Assembly (NCBI GenBank): GCA_934525625.1
Contig: CAKSZL010000002.1
Span: 186,001-250,000, forward strand
DNA: 64,000 bases
DNA from: an uncultured Burkholderiaceae bacterium
GTDB taxonomy: Bacteria; Pseudomonadota; Gammaproteobacteria; Burkholderiales; Burkholderiaceae_B
Direction of reading: 5' to 3'
Shown: positions 28,852-41,481 of the stretch, piece by piece
Layout of the letters: each line of letters begins with the position of its first letter
How positions within the stretch are numbered: position 1 is the first letter of the stretch
Notes under the pieces: generated by a model
Database searches by the model: none
Seen by the model: the letters and a program-made list of their open reading frames with translations, nothing else
Told to the model about the DNA's origin: nothing
Program-made: the position numbers and the translations under genes

Positions 28852-30006
28852 ATGAATCAAGTCACTTCGACGCTGCGCCGCACGCCGCTGGCCGCCCGAC
28901 ATCTTGAACTCGGTGCACGCATGGTGGACTTTGGTGGCTGGGAAATGCCCCTCCACTACGGCTCCCAGATGGAAGAGCATCACGCCGTCAGGCGCGGCGC
29001 CGGCATGTTCGACGTTTCGCATATGTGCGTGGTGGACGTTCTAGGCGAGGACGCGCGCGGCTTCCTGCGCTTCGTGCTGGCCAACAACGTAGACAAGCTG
29101 AAGACGCCAGGCAAGGCGCTCTATACCTGCATGCTCGGCTCCGAGGGCGGCATTCTCGACGATCTCATCGTCTATTACTTTTCCGACACCTGCTTTCGGC
29201 TGATCGTGAATGCCGCGACGGCCCATACAGACCTGGACTGGCTCGCCCAGCAGGCCGAGACAGCGGGTGCGGCCGTCACGATTATGCCTCGGCGCTTTGG
29301 CGAAGACGGCGTCGGCGACCAAGCCTTGGCCATCATCGCGGTGCAGGGGCCGCAGGCTCGTGAACGTACCTGGCAAGTGCTGCCCGGCGCGCGCGAAGTG
29401 GCCGAGAGCCTGAAACCCTTCAATGCCGTCGGTTTTTCCGACCCGGAACTGGGCGAGATCATGATCGCCCGTACCGGCTATACGGGCGAGGACGGGCACG
29501 AATTGATCGTGGCGGCGAGCCGGGCCGTGGCTTTGTGGGATCGCTTGCTGGGCGCCGGCGTACAGCCGGCGGGCCTGGGCGCGCGCGACACCTTGCGCCT
29601 GGAAGCCGGCATGAACCTGTATGGCCAGGACATGGACGAAGGGGTTTCCCCGCTGGATTGCGGGCTGAAGTGGACGCTGGACTTGGAGTCGCCGCGCGAT
29701 TTCGTGGGCAAGGCCGCGCTGATGCGTCAAGAGGCGCAGTGGCAGATGACGGGGCTGATCGCCCTGGGCCGCGCCGGCATGCTGCGCGCGGGCCAGGCTG
29801 TTGTTACCCCCGCGGGCGAGGGCGGGATTACCAGCGGCACTTTCAGCCCCACCATTCAGAAAAGCATCGCCTTGGCTCGCCTACCGTTGGCGGTGGTGCC
29901 TGGCGAAGAGGTGTCGGTGCTCGTTCGAGACAAGCCCGTTCGCGTCAGAGTCGTGCCATTGCCCTTCGTGCGCAACGGCCAGATACGCATTCAAACCGAA
30001 AACTGA
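28852..30006 (+). CDS. gcvT: GcvT, aminomethyltransferase (T-protein) of glycine cleavage
   Basis: 384 residues. It transfers the methylene group of glycine from lipoyl-GcvH to tetrahydrofolate, releasing ammonia. Signatures: [63 protein letters not shown]. The ATG at 28852 is preferred to an in-frame GTG at 28801 that lies next to the riboswitch. First gene of gcvT-gcvH-gcvP-glyA-sdaA. Confidence 0.96.
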   Translation: MNQVTSTLRRTPLAARHLELGARMVDFGGWEMPLHYGSQMEEHHAVRRGAGMFDVSHMCVVDVLGEDARGFLRFVLANNVDKLKTPGKALYTCMLGSEGGILDDLIVYYFSDTCFRLIVNAATAHTDLDWLAQQAETAGAAVTIMPRRFGEDGVGDQALAIIAVQGPQARERTWQVLPGAREVAESLKPFNAVGFSDPELGEIMIARTGYTGEDGHELIVAASRAVALWDRLLGAGVQPAGLGARDTLRLEAGMNLYGQDMDEGVSPLDCGLKWTLDLESPRDFVGKAALMRQEAQWQMTGLIALGRAGMLRAGQAVVTPAGEGGITSGTFSPTIQKSIALARLPLAVVPGEEVSVLVRDKPVRVRVVPLPFVRNGQIRIQTEN

Positions 30007-30076
30007 ACCCCGGCGTCAGCCTCCCGTGGCGGCTGCGCAGTGTATTGATGAACTCACGAAACAGGAGAAGCACCAA

Positions 30077-30454
30077 ATGGATTTGCCCAAAGACTTGCGC
30101 TATAGCGCTTCGCACGAATGGGTGCGGCAGGAAGAAGACGGGTCCGTGCTGGTCGGCCTTACCTCTCACGCCCAAGAAGCGCTGGGCGAAATCGTTTTCC
30201 TGGAGCTGCCGAAAGTCGGCGACGTTTGCCGGCAAGACGATGCGTGCGGCGTGGTCGAGTCGGTCAAGGCGGCGTCCGATATCAACGCCCCGGTGTCAGG
30301 CGAGATCACCGAAGTGAATCAGGCGCTTGCTGAAGAGCCGGGCGCGATCAACGAGCGGCCTTTCCAGGCTTGGCTGTTCCGGATGCGGCCCAGCAATGCG
30401 AGCGAAGTCGAATCGCTGCTGTCGCCGGAGGACTATGCGCGGACGATAGATTGA
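30077..30454 (+). CDS. gcvH: GcvH, lipoyl carrier protein of glycine cleavage
   Basis: 125 residues, normal size. The lipoyl-lysine is K64 in ESVKAASD. It shuttles the aminomethyl group between GcvP and GcvT. AGGAG lies 9 bases before the ATG; the frame is open upstream but shows no GcvH similarity there. Confidence 0.96.
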   Translation: MDLPKDLRYSASHEWVRQEEDGSVLVGLTSHAQEALGEIVFLELPKVGDVCRQDDACGVVESVKAASDINAPVSGEITEVNQALAEEPGAINERPFQAWLFRMRPSNASEVESLLSPEDYARTID

Positions 30455-30526
30455 GCCGGAGAGGCCGGCGCGAACAAGGCCGGCGCGTCAACTCCGGATG
30501 CATCCATATCCATTACGGAAAAGCAA

Positions 30527-33421
<2,895 letters not shown>

Positions 33422-34726
33422 ATGTTTAACGAACGCATGAAGATAGAAGGTTTCGACGACGAGCTGGCGCGGGCGATAGCGGCGGAGCGCGGCCGGCAGG
33501 AGGCGCATCTGGAGCTGATCGCATCGGAGAACTACACCAGCCCGCGCGTCATGCAGGCGCAGGGTTCCGTGCTGACCAACAAATATGCCGAAGGCTATCC
33601 GGGCAAGCGCTATTACGGCGGCTGCGAATTCGTCGACCAGGCGGAACTGTTGGCCATCGAGCGCACTAAGGCGCTTTTTGGCGCGCATTGGGCCAACGTG
33701 CAACCGCACTCCGGCTCGCAGGCCAATGCGGCGGTCTATATGGCCTTGCTGACTCCCTACGACACGATTCTGGGCATGAGCCTGGCCCATGGCGGCCACC
33801 TGACGCATGGCGCGTCGGTCAGCTTTTCGGGCAAGCTGTACCGGGCCGTGCATTATGGCGTCAACGACGATGGCCTGATCGACTACGACGAAGTCGAGGC
33901 GCTGGCCGTGGCCAGAAAGCCCAAGATGATCGTGGCTGGCTTTTCCGCGTATTCGCGCGTGCTGGATTTCGAACGCTTCCGCGCCATCGCGGATAAAGTG
34001 GGCGCCTTGCTGTTCGTCGACATGGCGCACGTGGCCGGCCTGGTCGCCGCCGGCATCTATCCCAACCCGGTGCCGTACGCGGACGTCGTCACGACCACCG
34101 TGCACAAGACGCTGCGCGGCCCGCGGGGCGGGCTCATCATGGGCCGCGACAATCCGGAGATTCAAAAGAAGATCAACTCCATGGTCTTTCCCGGCGCCCA
34201 GGGCGGGCCCTTGATGCATGTGATCGCGGCCAAGGCCGTGGCGCTACTGGAAGCGATGCAGCCGGAATTCAAGGACTACCAGAAACAGGTGGTGGCCAAT
34301 GCGCGCGCGATGGCCGACACTTTCGTCAAGCGCGGCTATCACGTCGTTTCCGGCGGCACCGACAACCACTTGTTTCTCGTCAGCCTGATAGACAAAGGGC
34401 TGACCGGCAAGGCGGCGGACGCCGCGCTCGAATCGGTGGGCATTACGGTCAACAAGAATGCGGTGCCGTCCGATCCGCAATCGCCGTTCGTAACCAGCGG
34501 CATACGCATAGGCACGGCTGCGATGACGACGCGCGGCTTGAGGCAGGCCGAATCCGTCATGGTGGCCGAGTGGATTTGCGACATCCTGGACGATATGGGC
34601 GACGCGCAGGTGCTGGCGCGCGTACGGGATGAGGCGGCGAAGCTGTGCGCCCGCTTCCCCGTGTACGCTTTGGCCGATGCCGCGAACGATGATCCGGCCA
34701 TGCGGGTTGCGGCCGGCGGAGGCTGA
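33422..34726 (+). CDS. glyA: GlyA, serine hydroxymethyltransferase
   Basis: 434 residues. The PLP lysine is K229 in [14 protein letters not shown]; other signatures are [27 protein letters not shown] and PHSGSQAN. Located inside the glycine cleavage operon, it can join a second glycine to the methylene-tetrahydrofolate made by GcvTHP, giving serine. A housekeeping glyA probably exists elsewhere; this one is likely under glycine control. Confidence 0.96.
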   Translation: MFNERMKIEGFDDELARAIAAERGRQEAHLELIASENYTSPRVMQAQGSVLTNKYAEGYPGKRYYGGCEFVDQAELLAIERTKALFGAHWANVQPHSGSQANAAVYMALLTPYDTILGMSLAHGGHLTHGASVSFSGKLYRAVHYGVNDDGLIDYDEVEALAVARKPKMIVAGFSAYSRVLDFERFRAIADKVGALLFVDMAHVAGLVAAGIYPNPVPYADVVTTTVHKTLRGPRGGLIMGRDNPEIQKKINSMVFPGAQGGPLMHVIAAKAVALLEAMQPEFKDYQKQVVANARAMADTFVKRGYHVVSGGTDNHLFLVSLIDKGLTGKAADAALESVGITVNKNAVPSDPQSPFVTSGIRIGTAAMTTRGLRQAESVMVAEWICDILDDMGDAQVLARVRDEAAKLCARFPVYALADAANDDPAMRVAAGGG

Positions 34727-34728
34727 TC

Positions 34729-36105
34729 ATGCTGGTCAGCGTATTCGATTTGTTCAAGATAGGAATTGGCCCCTCCAGTTCCCATACCGTGGGCCCGATG
34801 CGCGCCGCCGCCGCTTTTGCGCGCGCGCTGCGGGACGAAGGCCTGATCGGCGATACCGATGCCGTGCGCGTCGAGTTGTACGGATCGTTGAGCGCTACCG
34901 GCCGTGGTCATGGCACAGACAAGGCGGTCATGCTGGGCCTGGAAGGGCACGAGCCGGAAAGCGTGGACGTGGAGCAAATCGAACCGACGCTGGCGCGCAT
35001 TCGCGAGACGGGCGAACTGCGGCTGCCGGGAGGCAAGGCCATCCCTTTCCACGAGCGCGAGCACTTGCTTTTCTATCGCAAGGCCTTGCCTTTCCATCCC
35101 AACGCCATGCGCTTGTTCGCCCTGCGCGCGGACGATGACGCGCCGCTGCTGGAGCGTACGTATTACTCGGTGGGTGGCGGCTTCATCGTGGATGAGCGGG
35201 AAGGGCGGCAGGAGACCGCCCGGACGGACGGCGACATCCCTTTCCCGTACGCCAGCGCCGACGAATTGCTCGCGCTGTGCCGCGACACGAACATGTCGAT
35301 TGCCCAGATCGCCATGCGCAACGAGTTGACGCTGCGCAGCGAAGCGCAGGTTCGAGAGGGCTTGCTGGCGATATGGGGCGTCATGCAGGAATGCGTCGTG
35401 CGCGGCTGTCGCAGCGACGGTATTTTGCCCGGCCCCTTGGGCGTGCGCCGCCGCGCTGCTGAAGCCTACCGCCGGCTGGTGGAAAAACCGGAGTCGGCGC
35501 TCAAGGACTCCTTGTCCATCATGGACTGGATCACCTTGTACGCGTTGGCGGTGAACGAGGAGAATGCGGCCGGAGGCAGGGTCGTGACGGCGCCGACGAA
35601 CGGGGCCGCCGGCATCATTCCGGCGATTCTGCACTATTACGTGCGTTTCGTTCCCGGGGCCAACGACGAAGGCGTCGTGGACTTCCTGCTGACCGCGGCC
35701 GCCATCGGCGCGCTGTACAAGCGCAATGCCTCGATATCCGGCGCCGAGGTCGGTTGCCAGGGAGAGGTCGGCGTGGCGTGTTCCATGGCCGCCGCCGGCC
35801 TGGCCGCCGTGCTGGGCGGCTCTCCGGCGCACGTGGAATATGCCGCGGAAATAGGCATGGAACACAATTTGGGTTTGACATGCGACCCCATAGGCGGCCT
35901 GGTGCAGGTGCCTTGTATAGAGCGCAACGCGATGGGGGCGATCAAGGCGCTGAACGCGGCGCGCATGTCCTTGCGCAGCGATGGCACGCACTTCGTGTCG
36001 CTGGACAAAGTGATCAAAACCATGCGCCAGACCGGCGCCGACATGAAGACCAAATATAAAGAGACCGCCCGTGGCGGCCTGGCGGTTAATGTGGTCGAGT
36101 GCTGA
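34729..36105 (+). CDS. sdaA: SdaA, L-serine ammonia-lyase (iron-sulfur)
   Basis: 458 residues, single-chain type. It converts serine to pyruvate and ammonia. N-terminal domain with [21 protein letters not shown]-terminal alpha domain with [18 protein letters not shown] and the cluster cysteines in [16 protein letters not shown] and [14 protein letters not shown]. It starts 2 bases after glyA, so it is the last gene of the riboswitch operon and drains serine to central metabolism. Confidence 0.96.
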   Translation: MLVSVFDLFKIGIGPSSSHTVGPMRAAAAFARALRDEGLIGDTDAVRVELYGSLSATGRGHGTDKAVMLGLEGHEPESVDVEQIEPTLARIRETGELRLPGGKAIPFHEREHLLFYRKALPFHPNAMRLFALRADDDAPLLERTYYSVGGGFIVDEREGRQETARTDGDIPFPYASADELLALCRDTNMSIAQIAMRNELTLRSEAQVREGLLAIWGVMQECVVRGCRSDGILPGPLGVRRRAAEAYRRLVEKPESALKDSLSIMDWITLYALAVNEENAAGGRVVTAPTNGAAGIIPAILHYYVRFVPGANDEGVVDFLLTAAAIGALYKRNASISGAEVGCQGEVGVACSMAAAGLAAVLGGSPAHVEYAAEIGMEHNLGLTCDPIGGLVQVPCIERNAMGAIKALNAARMSLRSDGTHFVSLDKVIKTMRQTGADMKTKYKETARGGLAVNVVEC

Positions 36106-36306
36106 GCCGCCGTTACCGTCATTGCTGCCGCCGCTGTTACCGGGTAAGACAAATGAATGGGGTAGAAATGTTATAACATTACAAGCACAATAACGCAGCA
36201 TGCTATCATAAGGGGAACCCTACTTGACTCCTTGACAGTTTTTTACTGTCTGCGGAGCCTGGTTCGCGTAACGAACTCTAACGATAAACGTTATGAAGAG
36301 CCCCTT
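36106..36306 (+). promoter_or_regulatory. Regulatory region before the XRE/cupin regulator gene
   Basis: Contains a perfect 14-bp palindrome AATGTTATAACATT (36167-36180); TATCAT (36204-36209), a possible -10; ACTTGACT (36222-36229) with a second CTTGAC 8 bp later; a hairpin GACAGT-N5-ACTGTC (36234-36250); and two adjacent 15-bp inverted repeats, GTTCG-N5-CGAAC (36262-36276) and TAACG-N5-CGTTA (36279-36293). Which of these is the promoter or operator cannot be settled by eye. Confidence 0.5.
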
Positions 36307-36885
36307 ATGCTTGACGACTTCCATCACCTACAAATCGGCGTAAAACTTAAGCATGCCCGTCGGCTTCGTGGCTTGCGGCTGAAAGAGCTGGCGCAAGACG
36401 TCGGCTGTTCCGAAAGTTTTCTATCCAAGGTCGAGAACGACAAAGTACGGCCGTCCCTGCAAATGCTGCACGCCATCGTGTCCAGCTTGGGGACGTCGAT
36501 AGGTGAGCTGTTTTCCTCCTCCGCGATCGAGAAAAACCGCATCATGCGCGCCAGCGACCGGCCCGTCATCGAGACGGGCTCTTCGCCGCGCAACGGCCCG
36601 GGCATTACCATCGAGAGCCTGGTGCCCAGCGCAACGCTGGACCTGCTCTACGGGTCCATCCACGTGGTCGAGCCAGGTTGCAGCAGCGCCGGCATGATTA
36701 CCCACCAGGGGGAAGAACTGGGCTACATCCTGCAAGGCGAACTGGAGCTCACCATAGAAGAGACAACCTATCTTCTGCGGGTGGGCGATTCTTTTTTCTT
36801 CCAGAGCAATCTTCCCCACGGATACCGCAATCCGGGAAGCATCGTCACCAAGGTGATCTGGGTCAACACGCCTCCCACCTTTTGA
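36307..36885 (+). CDS. XRE-family regulator with C-terminal cupin domain
   Basis: 192 residues. Helix-turn-helix at about 10-65 (LKHARRLRGLRLKELAQDVG then SESFLSKVENDKVRPSLQML) and a cupin effector-binding barrel at about 110-190 (GMITHQGEELGYILQGELEL; FFFQSNLPHGYRNPG). The layout is that of PuuR/SutR-type regulators of amine, amino-acid or nucleobase catabolism. The ATG at 36307 gives the usual short N-terminus; an upstream TTG/ATG frame extends over the operator palindromes and is less likely. It precedes and probably controls the monooxygenase operon. Confidence 0.85.
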   Translation: MLDDFHHLQIGVKLKHARRLRGLRLKELAQDVGCSESFLSKVENDKVRPSLQMLHAIVSSLGTSIGELFSSSAIEKNRIMRASDRPVIETGSSPRNGPGITIESLVPSATLDLLYGSIHVVEPGCSSAGMITHQGEELGYILQGELELTIEETTYLLRVGDSFFFQSNLPHGYRNPGSIVTKVIWVNTPPTF

Positions 36886-36955
36886 TAAATACAATTAATT
36901 AAGCATTAACCCTTATTCTCCGTAGGAAGGTATATTTTCTCTGTTGGAAAGTTAC

Positions 36956-36984
36956 TTGACTTACAGGTAGGTCACTTTTATTAT
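36956..36984 (+). promoter_or_regulatory. Sigma-70 promoter of the SRPBCC-permease part of the operon
   Basis: TTGACT (36956-36961) and TATTAT (36979-36984) with a 17-bp spacer. The -35 is embedded in ACTTGACT, the same octamer found before the regulator gene and, as inverted copies, before the monooxygenase genes. Confidence 0.7.
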
Positions 36985-37017
36985 TTTGGAACCCTAACGA
37001 CATAGGTCAGGTGTTCC

Positions 37018-37464
37018 ATGATTGTTACTGTCACTCATGCGTGTCCCCTGAAGCATCCGGCTCGGGACGTCTGGCGCGTCGCCGGATCGTACGGCACGCT
37101 GCACTACATCAATTCGGGTACCGAGAGCACGACGCTCGACGAGAGCGGCCGGATGCGGGTGCTGGTCACGCCGTCGGGCGCCATTCTGTGGGAAAGGCTG
37201 CTGGCTTTCGACGACGAGCAAATGACGTTGCGCTACCGCATCGTCGACACCAAGGCGATGCAAGACTGTCCCTATGGCGCGGGCTATGTGGGAGAGCTGC
37301 GCGTGGAAGAGGGCGGCCCCGGCGCCTCGGTCTTTCACTACAAAGGTGTTTTCGAGCCCTTGCCCGGCTATGACGAAGAGCAGGCTCGCGCAGCCGTACA
37401 GGCGTTCGCGCAGGATTGCGCGCAGGGCCTGGCTCGGTATTTGCAGAATCAGCCGGGCGTCTAA
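37018..37464 (+). CDS. SRPBCC-fold (START-like) protein
   Basis: 148 residues. The pattern of an N-terminal beta strand, helix HPARDVWRVAGSYGTLHYI and C-terminal long helix (EEQARAAVQAFAQDCAQGLA) fits the polyketide-cyclase-like SRPBCC superfamily, which holds hydrophobic ligands in a deep cavity. These proteins serve as cyclases, hydratases or binding proteins. First gene after the promoter at 36956; role in the pathway is inferred from position only. Confidence 0.7.
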   Translation: MIVTVTHACPLKHPARDVWRVAGSYGTLHYINSGTESTTLDESGRMRVLVTPSGAILWERLLAFDDEQMTLRYRIVDTKAMQDCPYGAGYVGELRVEEGGPGASVFHYKGVFEPLPGYDEEQARAAVQAFAQDCAQGLARYLQNQPGV

Positions 37465-37637
37465 GCACGGCCGGGGGCGACAAGAACTCGAACAAGATGT
37501 CGCGCATGCCCCCGGGTTGACCTTCCAGTTTCACGTTTCAGGTTTGAATTCGCTGCGGATGTCCCGTAGCGATGGCAAAGCAGGATAGCGGTGGCCGGCC
37601 GGCTAATCGCACTTTATCTGAGCAGGGGGTATACAAA

Positions 37638-39107
37638 ATGCAAAATCTATCGAGTAGAAAAGCGCCCGCTACCGCTGGCGCGGCTTTGGTGGAGAGCGCC
37701 GCCGAGATGGAAAAGCACGGGGTGGACTTCATTCCCGAGGAAGCCCGAAGGTCTCGGCCCAGCGATCTGTTTTTCGTATTCGTGGGTTCGCAGATGTGTT
37801 TCGGCATCATCGTCATCGGTTCGCTGCCCATCACGTTCGGCCTGAGCTTTTGGGGCGCGGTCAGTTCCATGTCGGTGGGCTTGCTGGTCGGTTCCATTTT
37901 TTTTGGCCTGCTTGCTCCCTTCGGCGCGAAAGTGGGCGCCAACGGCGCGGTGGCCAGCGGCGCGCATTTCGGCGTGAGGGGGCGGATTATCGGCACGCTG
38001 ATCGCCATCTTCACCGGCGTGGGTTTTTATTCCTTGACGGTATGGACGGGCGGGGAGGCCGTGGCGGCGGGCGCGGCCATGCTGTTCGGGTGGGAGCAGA
38101 GCACGCACCTGATGGCCTTGGGGGCGGTCGTCATCGGTGCGCTGACGGTCTTGGCGGCCTTGTACGGCCATGCCATGATCGTCGCGACCGAGCGCCTGGT
38201 CAGCTATAGCATCGCTGTCGTGCTTCTGGTCATTGCGGCCTTGCTATGGAGCGATTTCGACCCGGCTTATCAAGGGGGCGCGCCGCTGCTGCTGGGCAAT
38301 TTCTGGGCCACCTGGATGCTGTGCGTCACGATTTCGGCGGCCTTGCCGGTTTCGTACGCCATTTTCCTGAACGACTACACGCGTTATATCCCCAAGCATC
38401 TGCCGACCAAGGCGCTGACGTGGGCGGCCGGCGGCGGCATGTTCGTGGGCTGCTGGATCGCGTTGGTCTTTGCCGCGGCGGTAACGACCATGCTGCAGTC
38501 GCCCAGTTCGCCTTTCGTGCCCGGCCTGATCGGGCTGGTCGTGTGGTGGGGAGCCATCCTGCTGGTGCTGGTCGGCGTGATAGGCAGCCAGCCGCAAGGC
38601 AGCCTGTGCCTGTACGGCGCGGGCCTGGGCCTGCAAGCGCTGGCGCCCAGCCTGGGCCGCATTCCGGCAACGCTGATACTGAGTTTCGTCAGCTTGATTC
38701 TGGTGTTCGTGGGCATCTACGGCTGGAACATGAGCAACATGATCCTGGCCTTCCTGCTGATCGACCACGTCGTGCTTGCACCTTGGGTGACTATCAATCT
38801 CGTGGGTTACTACGTAATCAAGAAAGGCGAGTACCGGCCCGAGGATTTGTTTACCTTCATCACCCGCACAGGCGGCGGGCGCTATTGGTACGGCAACGGC
38901 TGGAACCGCAGCGCGCTGGTGGCCTGGGTGCTCGGAACGCTGGTCGGCCTGATGTTCGTGCATACCGAGTTCTTCTCCGGCCCATTGACTCAATTGACGG
39001 GCGGCATGGGCCTGGACTGGGTGTTCGCCGGCGCCACCGCGGCCATTGCCTACTACCTGCTAGAAAGCAGAAGGCGCTTGGCGGCGGGGGCGGAATACCA
39101 AGTTTGA
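37638..39107 (+). CDS. NCS1-family permease (cytosine/purine/allantoin/hydantoin type)
   Basis: 489 residues with about 12 hydrophobic segments. N-terminal features SRPSDLFFVFVGSQMCFGII and GLSFWGAVSSMSVGLLVGSI are typical of nucleobase:cation symporter 1 proteins. Known substrates include cytosine, purines, allantoin, hydantoins and thiamine-related rings, so the cargo here is probably a nitrogen heterocycle. The ATG at 37638 is preferred (GGGGG site 10 bases before); a frame-open ATG at 37572 would add 22 non-conserved residues. Confidence 0.82.
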   Translation: MQNLSSRKAPATAGAALVESAAEMEKHGVDFIPEEARRSRPSDLFFVFVGSQMCFGIIVIGSLPITFGLSFWGAVSSMSVGLLVGSIFFGLLAPFGAKVGANGAVASGAHFGVRGRIIGTLIAIFTGVGFYSLTVWTGGEAVAAGAAMLFGWEQSTHLMALGAVVIGALTVLAALYGHAMIVATERLVSYSIAVVLLVIAALLWSDFDPAYQGGAPLLLGNFWATWMLCVTISAALPVSYAIFLNDYTRYIPKHLPTKALTWAAGGGMFVGCWIALVFAAAVTTMLQSPSSPFVPGLIGLVVWWGAILLVLVGVIGSQPQGSLCLYGAGLGLQALAPSLGRIPATLILSFVSLILVFVGIYGWNMSNMILAFLLIDHVVLAPWVTINLVGYYVIKKGEYRPEDLFTFITRTGGGRYWYGNGWNRSALVAWVLGTLVGLMFVHTEFFSGPLTQLTGGMGLDWVFAGATAAIAYYLLESRRRLAAGAEYQV

Positions 39108-39311
39108 ACCCAGGCATCCGAATATAAGTGCACAACCAATCAGACAGGACACTAGGGTAATTGCCTAGGAATAATAAAGAAAAAAATGTCTTTTTAGTCA
39201 AGTCAGTTGATTATAATGACTTGACTGGTCTTGAAGGCGATTAGCCGGCCATCAACGACGCGGTGTGCGGGGTGGCCGGCCAACTCTGGTGAATTCCAAG
39301 GAGAGCGTGAA
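39108..39311 (+). promoter_or_regulatory. Regulatory region before the diiron monooxygenase genes
   Basis: AGTCAAGTCA (39196-39205) and TGACTTGACT (39217-39226) form a perfect 10-bp inverted repeat with an 11-bp spacer. A consensus -10, TATAAT, lies at 39212-39217 between the arms, so a protein bound here would block transcription. The -35 is weak. AT-rich bases 39155-39200 precede it. An AAGGAG ribosome site lies at 39298-39303. Confidence 0.6.
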
Positions 39312-40796
39312 ATGGAAATAAAGAACGCGGATTGGTACGACTTGCTGCAAGATACCAATTGGACGCCCCGGTACGTGACGCAAGAGGAGCTCTTTCCTCC
39401 GCAGTTCAGCGACCCCTACGGTATTCCCGTAGCGGAATGGGAAACCTTCGACGAGCCATACAAGGTCACGTATCGCGACTACGTGAAAACCCAGCGTGAA
39501 AAAGACGTTGGCGCTTATTCGGTCAAGGCGTCGGTGTCGCGGGTGGATTTCTACAAGCAGTCGGAGCCCGGCTGGAAAGCCATTCTGCAGTTGCATTTCG
39601 GCGCGGTGCCTTTCGTCGAATATGGCTCGGTGTCCGCTTTTGCGCGCATTACGCGCTTTGGCCGCGGGCCGGGCATGCGCAATATGGCCAGCTTCGGCAC
39701 GCTGGACGAAATACGCCATACGCAAATCCAGATGCTGTTCGGCTACGAGTTCCTGTCGGTGGACCGCTCTTTCGATTGGGCGCAGAAAGCGCCCACCACG
39801 GACAACTGGGTCGTCATGAGCGAGCGCCACTGTTTCGACGACATCGAACACACGCGCGACGCCATCACCGCGGCGGTGATGTTGAACTTCGCCTTCGAGC
39901 AAGGCTTCACCAACCTGCAGTTCGTGGCGCTGTCGGCCGACGCCAGGCGCTACGGCGATTTCAGTTTCGCCACCATGCTGCAAACGGTGCAGTCCGACGA
40001 AGCCCGCCATTCGCAGATTGGCGAACCGCTCATCGAGATCATGGTGCGCAACGGCAGAAAGGAAGAGGCGCAAAAACTCGTCGATATTTCCTTCTGGCGG
40101 GTATGGAAGCAATTCGCAAACCTCAGCGGCATCGCTTTCGACTACTACACCCCCTTGGCGCACCGGGAATTCTCTCTCAAAGAGTTCGTGCACGAATTCG
40201 TCACGACGCAGTTCCTGCGCAATTTGCGCGCGCTGGGCCTGGATAAGCCCTGGTACTGGGACGAGCACTTCCTGCCCGACGTGGACACCTATCACCATGC
40301 CCAGCAGATCGGCATTTACATGTACCGTGACACGAGCTGGTGGGACGCCATTCCCGGCGTGTCGCCCGCCGAGCGCGACTGGCTCGAAAAGAAGTATCCG
40401 GGCTGGAACGACACCTTTGGCAAGGTGTGGGACGTCATTACCGACAACGCCGCCAACGGGCGCATCGACAAACTGACGCCGACCATCGCGCCTGTGATGT
40501 GCAGCATGGTGGGGTTCGAGCTTAGCGGCGTGCCGGGCAAGAAGTGGAACGTCAAAGACTACACGCTGGACCTGGACGGACGGCGCTATCACTTCGGTTC
40601 GCCCGTGGACAAGTGGATTTTCGAGCAAGACCCCGATCGCTACAAGAACTACTACGGCTTCACCGAGCGCATAGTGAACGGCACGATTCCCGATACCCCC
40701 GAAGGGCTGTACGAATACATGAGCATGGCGCCGGAAGACCGCGGCACCTGCGGCATGGAATACAAGTGGGCCGAGGCGGCCAAACGCGCGGCCTGA
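39312..40796 (+). CDS. Diiron monooxygenase hydroxylase alpha subunit (TmoA-like)
   Basis: 494 residues, close in length and sequence to toluene-4-monooxygenase alpha (T4moH). All iron ligands are in place: E103, E133 and H136 (DEIRH), E196 (FAFEQGFTN), E230 and H233 (SDEARH), plus the catalytic threonine T200. It binds O2 at a dinuclear iron centre and hydroxylates a substrate together with the beta and gamma subunits. The pocket residues before E103 are V-P-F-V, where T4moH as I recall it has I-A-V-G, so the substrate is probably not toluene. AAGGAG site before the ATG. First of the six-gene monooxygenase set. Confidence 0.92.
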   Translation: MEIKNADWYDLLQDTNWTPRYVTQEELFPPQFSDPYGIPVAEWETFDEPYKVTYRDYVKTQREKDVGAYSVKASVSRVDFYKQSEPGWKAILQLHFGAVPFVEYGSVSAFARITRFGRGPGMRNMASFGTLDEIRHTQIQMLFGYEFLSVDRSFDWAQKAPTTDNWVVMSERHCFDDIEHTRDAITAAVMLNFAFEQGFTNLQFVALSADARRYGDFSFATMLQTVQSDEARHSQIGEPLIEIMVRNGRKEEAQKLVDISFWRVWKQFANLSGIAFDYYTPLAHREFSLKEFVHEFVTTQFLRNLRALGLDKPWYWDEHFLPDVDTYHHAQQIGIYMYRDTSWWDAIPGVSPAERDWLEKKYPGWNDTFGKVWDVITDNAANGRIDKLTPTIAPVMCSMVGFELSGVPGKKWNVKDYTLDLDGRRYHFGSPVDKWIFEQDPDRYKNYYGFTERIVNGTIPDTPEGLYEYMSMAPEDRGTCGMEYKWAEAAKRAA

Positions 40797-40818
40797 GCGC
40801 CGGGAAAGGGGAGTCAAT

Positions 40819-41085
40819 ATGAGCAAGTTTGCGCTGTCGTGCAATTACGAAGGCGATTACGGCCTGAAGATGCTGTTCGTCGACACCGAAAACACCATGA
40901 GCGAAGTGGCGCAAATCGCCAAAGGGCATATAGCGGGCGTGTTCGTGCCCATGCCCGAGCCCGGCGTCACGCTGCGCGTGCGGCGCCACGGCGAGCAGGA
41001 GTTCCTGCCCGACGGGCTGAAAGTGGCCGATGCCGGCTTCATGCAGATGGACACCGTGGACATCATTCACGTGCCAGCGCGGTAA
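40819..41085 (+). CDS. Diiron monooxygenase gamma subunit (TmoB-like)
   Basis: 88 residues, the size and ubiquitin-like strand pattern of TmoB (ALSCNYEGDYGLKMLFVDTE; MPEPGVTLRVRRHG; MQMDTVDIIHV). Part of the alpha2-beta2-gamma2 hydroxylase. Spaced 22 bases from the alpha gene with GGGGAG before the ATG. Confidence 0.85.
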   Translation: MSKFALSCNYEGDYGLKMLFVDTENTMSEVAQIAKGHIAGVFVPMPEPGVTLRVRRHGEQEFLPDGLKVADAGFMQMDTVDIIHVPAR

Positions 41086-41118
41086 TTCCCGAAAGCGTCA
41101 TGCGATGAGAGGTGGTCA

Positions 41119-41448
41119 ATGACATTCAAGGCAATTTGTACAACCGACGATATCTGGGAAGGCGAACTCCAGGAGTTCGAACTGGACGATAGGGACATCA
41201 TCGTGGTTCATGCCGAAGGCGAAGGCTTCCGGGCCTTCGATGCGAAGTGCCCGCACCAGGATCAGTCGCTGGGCGAAGCTTCGCTGGAGGGCAAGGTGCT
41301 GACCTGTCCCGCGCACCTGTGGCAATTCGACGTGGCCACGGGAGAGGGCGTGAACCCGACAGGCTGCAAGCTGACCAGCTATCCGTGCAAGGTGGTTGAC
41401 GACAAGGTCATGGTGGACATACAAGCCATCGCCGAAGCGTCGGAGTGA
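41119..41448 (+). CDS. Rieske ferredoxin of the monooxygenase (TmoC-like)
   Basis: 109 residues. Rieske [2Fe-2S] ligands C44-x-H46 (KCPHQD) and C63-xx-H66 (CPAHLW). It carries electrons from the NADH reductase to the diiron hydroxylase. Position third in the set matches tmoABCDEF. Confidence 0.93.
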   Translation: MTFKAICTTDDIWEGELQEFELDDRDIIVVHAEGEGFRAFDAKCPHQDQSLGEASLEGKVLTCPAHLWQFDVATGEGVNPTGCKLTSYPCKVVDDKVMVDIQAIAEASE

Positions 41449-41481
41449 CCGCTTCCAAACTCGAAAATCATGGAGAAAGAA

